Below are positions 61,376-64,000 of a stretch of 64,000 nucleotides of DNA, piece by piece. The DNA is taken from assembly GCF_030929615.1 (NCBI RefSeq), contig NZ_JAVFVU010000033.1, positions 1-64,000 of the forward strand. The letters run 5' to 3'. The notes beneath the pieces were generated by a model, which saw only the letters and a list, made by a program, of their open reading frames with translations, did not search any database and had not been told where the DNA came from. Position numbers and translations under genes: made by a program. Position 1 is the first letter of the stretch. Every line of letters begins with the position of its first letter. The DNA is from Dyadobacter sp. LHD-138. Its GTDB lineage: Bacteria > Bacteroidota > Bacteroidia > Cytophagales > Spirosomataceae.

Positions 61376-62586
61376 ATGAGGGAAAAAGAACAGGATGTAT
61401 GGTTACAAAAGAGCTTACTGTGGTATTTCTTACTTAACCGTTAATTGTTTTATTGAGGTTTTATCGAAAAAATAATAAAAGATCCATTGATCAGTTCCCT
61501 TGGGGCTCACTGCTAACAGAAAAAACGGCAAATAAATCAAGATCATGGCTCCGTCGGAGCCTCCTGTGAATATCGTAAAATGATCGATTCGAAACACGTG
61601 ACTCCTCACGGAATCAAAACTGAGAGAGAAAATGATAGCTAGAAACAGGAGGCGGTGCTGCCGCTGGTAGTGACAGCCCCATCAGAGCTCCCTGTTTCTA
61701 GAAAAAACGGCAAATAAATCAAGATCATGGCTCCGACGGAGCCTCCTATGAATATCCGAAAATGATAGATTCGAAACACGTGACTCCTCACGGAATCAAA
61801 ACTGAGAGAGAAAATGATAGCTAGAAACAGGAGGCGGTGCTGCCGCTGGTAGTGACAGCCCCATCAGAGCTCCCTGTTTATAGAAAAAAAGGCAAGTAAA
61901 TCAAGATCACGGCTCCGACGGAGCCTCCTGTGAATATCCGAAAATGATCGATTCGAAACACGTGACTCCTCACGGAATCAAAACTGGGAGAGAGAAAATA
62001 ATAGCTAGAAACAGGAGACGGCGATGCTGCCGGTAGCAACAGCCCCATCAGAGCTCCCTGTTTATAGAAAAAACGGCAAATACATTAAGATCATGGCTCC
62101 GACGGAGCCGCCTGTGAATATCCTAAAATGATCGATTCCAAACAGGTGACTCCTCACGGAGTCAAAACTGAGAGCGAGAAAATAATAGCTAGAAACAGGC
62201 GACGGTGCTGTCGACGGTAGCAACAGCTCCGTCAGAGCTCCCTGTTTATAGAAAAAACGGCAAGTAAATCAAGATCACGGCTCCGACGGAGCCGCCTGTG
62301 AATATCCTAAAATGATCGATTCCAAACAGGGGACTCCTCACAGAGTCAAAACTGAGAGAGAGAAAACGATAGCTAGAAACAGGAGGCGTCGATGCCGCCG
62401 GTAGTGACTGCTCCATCAGAGCTACCTGTTTATAGAAAAACGACAAATACATCAAGATCACGGCTCCGTCGGAGCCGCCTGTGAATATCTGAAAATTACT
62501 GATTTAACCAAACGGCTCTGCCGCCGGATCTCACTGTCGGGAAATGCTATTAAAAGCTAATTATTTTCAATTAAAAACTTTCATGA
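61376..62586. other. Intergenic region dominated by tandem repeats
   Basis: About 1.2 kb without a credible gene. From about 61505 to 62500 it is an array of palindromic repeats described separately. Open frames within it (for example the minus strand at 62246-62461) are translations of the repeat and not genes. Confidence 0.7.
61505..62500. repeat. Array of about 183-bp units with GGCTCCGWCGGAGCC palindromes (six copies)
   Basis: The palindrome GGCTCCGWCGGAGCC begins at 61547, 61729, 61911, 62095, 62279 and 62462 (spacing 182, 182, 184, 184, 183), giving five full units. Each unit also has a hairpin-forming TGACTCC...GGARTCA pair, a CTAGAAACAGG...CCTGTTTMTAG inverted pair and a GC-rich central segment. 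Units differ by scattered point changes, with the palindrome itself conserved. It is bounded by the SGNH gene and the PKD gene. No transposase is adjacent. Confidence 0.9.
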
Positions 62587-64000
62587 CTACTGTAAAACTT
62601 CAAACCATCCCTTGCAATGGTTACCACCGGGTGTATCTACGACATAAAAGTAGGTTCCATTGGCGATTCCTTTCCCCCAGTCGTCCTTATAATTTGTCGT
62701 CTTGAAAATACTTTTCCCCCATCGGTTATAAACCTCCAGAGAAGATCCCGGCATTGGTATTACAAACGTATCGTTTTTGCCATCACCGTTTGGAGTTATC
62801 ACATTGGCAATGACAAGTGCAGGCTCAGCGGCCAATTCCCTGGACACAGAAAGAGAACAACCAGCAGTGTTAAAGGAAGTTAACGTGACAATATATTTCC
62901 CCGGCGTTTCATAGGTATAATTTTCGATACTGGCCGTTGTAATACCGCCCGCAGCACCCAGATTCCACTCATATCGCTGTGCATTCGCCGTTTTGTTCAA
63001 CATGGAATATTTTACCGGCTTGTTGCATTCTCCACCCGACCTCACAATTTCGAAAGCCGGTGCATGCCCTTTGTCAACCGTTACCGTAATCTGTCTTTTC
63101 GGGTGACAGCCATTTGAATAAATACCTTCAATCGTATAAGTCGTTGTTTGCATAGGGCTGACCGTAACCGATTTCCCGCTCGTCTCACTTAATGTAGAAT
63201 CGCCCGTCCAATGATATTCCGATGCCTCGCCCGAAACCGTCAAAGCAACCGAAGCACCGGCGCAGGCAGTAAGACCCGATTGTGCTACAAAGTCCCTGTT
63301 CTCTTCCACATGAACAACCACCTTTTTTGTTACCGAACAGCCATTGGCCGTACTAATCGTTACGTTGTATTCCGTTGTTTTATCAGTCGTAACCTTAGGC
63401 GTTGCACTTGCCGGGTTATCCAATCCCGTCCCCGGCGACCATTGATATTTTGTGCCCCCGCTCGCAAAAAGGCTTATGGTTTTGTTCTCACAAACCGTTG
63501 TATCCGCAATTACCCTGGCATTTACACTTTCAATTTTAATGATTTTCTCAGCCATATCCATACGCTTACAACTCAGCTTATTGTAGGCTTTAAGCGTCAC
63601 CTTATACTCGCCAGCTTCCGTAAAAGTATAACTCCCGCCATCCTCTTCCCTTGATATACCATTCCCATTAATCTCCCAAAAATACTCCACACCACCTTCG
63701 CTGGCATTGATAAAATCCAGTGTTAATGGCACGCATCCGGCCAGAACATTTTTTTTCTCTCCTGCATAAACATCAAAGTCTGCTTTCAGCCTGTCGATAT
63801 CTATTTTAAATGCTGCATTATTACAATTAGGACTTTTGTTTGTCTTCGACCAGGCTTGCGGGGCTATCGGAAAATTACTACCTCCACAGGAACAGGTCGC
63901 ATGATATATGATACCGTTTTTATCAAACCGGCTCGTTCCGCCATCCACATGGTCGCCTTCGGCCTGGCGGTCGCTGCTACCGAAAAAAGTCGCATACAAA
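62587..64000 (-). CDS. PKD-domain protein with gliding-motility-associated C-terminal domain (5' part outside window)
   Basis: The frame remains open to the right window edge, so the N-terminus is missing; the apparent start at 63999 is not a real start. The visible 470 residues contain PKD-like domains (FINASEGGVEYFWEINGNG; YSNGCHPKRQITVTV; YEWNLGAAGG) and Cys-rich repeats with the 'CVPLTLDF' pattern. The C-terminus (NVITPNGDGKNDTFVIPMPGSSLEVYNRWGKSIFKTTNYKDDWGKGIANGTYFYVVDTPGGNHCKGWFEVLQ) is the gliding-motility-associated CHU_C-type domain, a signal for type IX secretion (type B). The protein is therefore probably large, secreted and surface-bound. Confidence 0.88.
   Translation of the reverse strand, partial: LYATFFGSSDRQAEGDHVDGGTSRFDKNGIIYHATCSCGGSNFPIAPQAWSKTNKSPNCNNAAFKIDIDRLKADFDVYAGEKKNVLAGCVPLTLDFINASEGGVEYFWEINGNGISREEDGGSYTFTEAGEYKVTLKAYNKLSCKRMDMAEKIIKIESVNARVIADTTVCENKTISLFASGGTKYQWSPGTGLDNPASATPKVTTDKTTEYNVTISTANGCSVTKKVVVHVEENRDFVAQSGLTACAGASVALTVSGEASEYHWTGDSTLSETSGKSVTVSPMQTTTYTIEGIYSNGCHPKRQITVTVDKGHAPAFEIVRSGGECNKPVKYSMLNKTANAQRYEWNLGAAGGITTASIENYTYETPGKYIVTLTSFNTAGCSLSVSRELAAEPALVIANVITPNGDGKNDTFVIPMPGSSLEVYNRWGKSIFKTTNYKDDWGKGIANGTYFYVVDTPGGNHCKGWFEVLQ

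Noticed and set aside
62246..62461. 71-residue minus-strand frame in the tandem array
   Set aside because: It is a translation of repeat units, not an independent gene.
1..64000. tRNA or rRNA genes
   Set aside because: No cloverleaf, CCA end or rRNA-like conserved stretch was seen on reading the intergenic regions; a covariance-model search would be needed to be certain.

Overview
This 64 kb window looks like a chromosomal segment of a Bacteroidota bacterium of the order Cytophagales, most like Dyadobacter (an inference from gene content, not from a database match). Supporting signs are a gliding/type IX-secretion type C-terminal domain in the right-edge gene, the nusB-YtxH-DUF1573-yajC-YbbR-coaE gene order, an outer membrane beta-barrel receptor, several M16 peptidases, Cys-type glutathione peroxidase, few Shine-Dalgarno sequences, and several upstream sites that match the Bacteroidetes sigma-A promoter (TTG or TTTG, about 19-20 bases, TAnnTTTG).

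Layout. 1-400: end of an IS5-like element and a 46-residue ORF. 0.4-7.0 kb: GH16 glucanase and dnaX on the plus strand, then a minus-strand housekeeping block (coaE, YbbR protein, yajC, DUF1573, YtxH, nusB). 7.3-9.8 kb: ABC exporter and a YoeB-type toxin-antitoxin pair. 9.8-15.1 kb: a DNA-damage mutagenesis cassette, with an S24 (LexA/UmuD-like) repressor divergent from a Y-family polymerase and followed by a short second DnaE. 15.2-22.6 kb: ECF sigma factor with a truncated partner, lgt, ada, a lipoprotein, a sugar epimerase and a large M16 peptidase. 22.6-23.7 kb: REP-type palindromes and a 124-bp tandem array beside a Y1 (RAYT-like) transposase. 23.8-31.8 kb: DUF3820, pncB, outer membrane receptor, pgk and a FAN1-like nuclease. 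31.9-46.9 kb: cell-envelope and peptidase genes, including an M16 active/inactive pair, an MBOAT/AlgX-like acetylation pair, a 2OG-Fe(II) oxygenase, a ChrA transporter, a GH3-serine hydrolase fusion and an M28 peptidase. 47-61.4 kb: trehalase, YdeI-like protein, PhzF, DMT transporter, OmpA, pth, pyrR, argS, glutathione peroxidase, menA and a tandem SGNH esterase. 61.5-62.5 kb: a six-copy, about 183-bp palindromic repeat array. 62.6 kb to the edge: a partial PKD/gliding-motility C-terminal protein.

The most coherent system is the S24 repressor-dinB-dnaE cassette. Its 135-bp intergenic region holds three related 13-bp palindromes that bracket a good sigma-A promoter, which suggests damage-inducible, autoregulated control of a two-polymerase translesion pathway. 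The most unusual DNA structures are the two tandem palindromic arrays. One seems to be built from the 3' end of the adjacent transposase gene, and a single diverged relative of the other lies between dinB and dnaE. No rRNA, tRNA, CRISPR array or prophage was seen.
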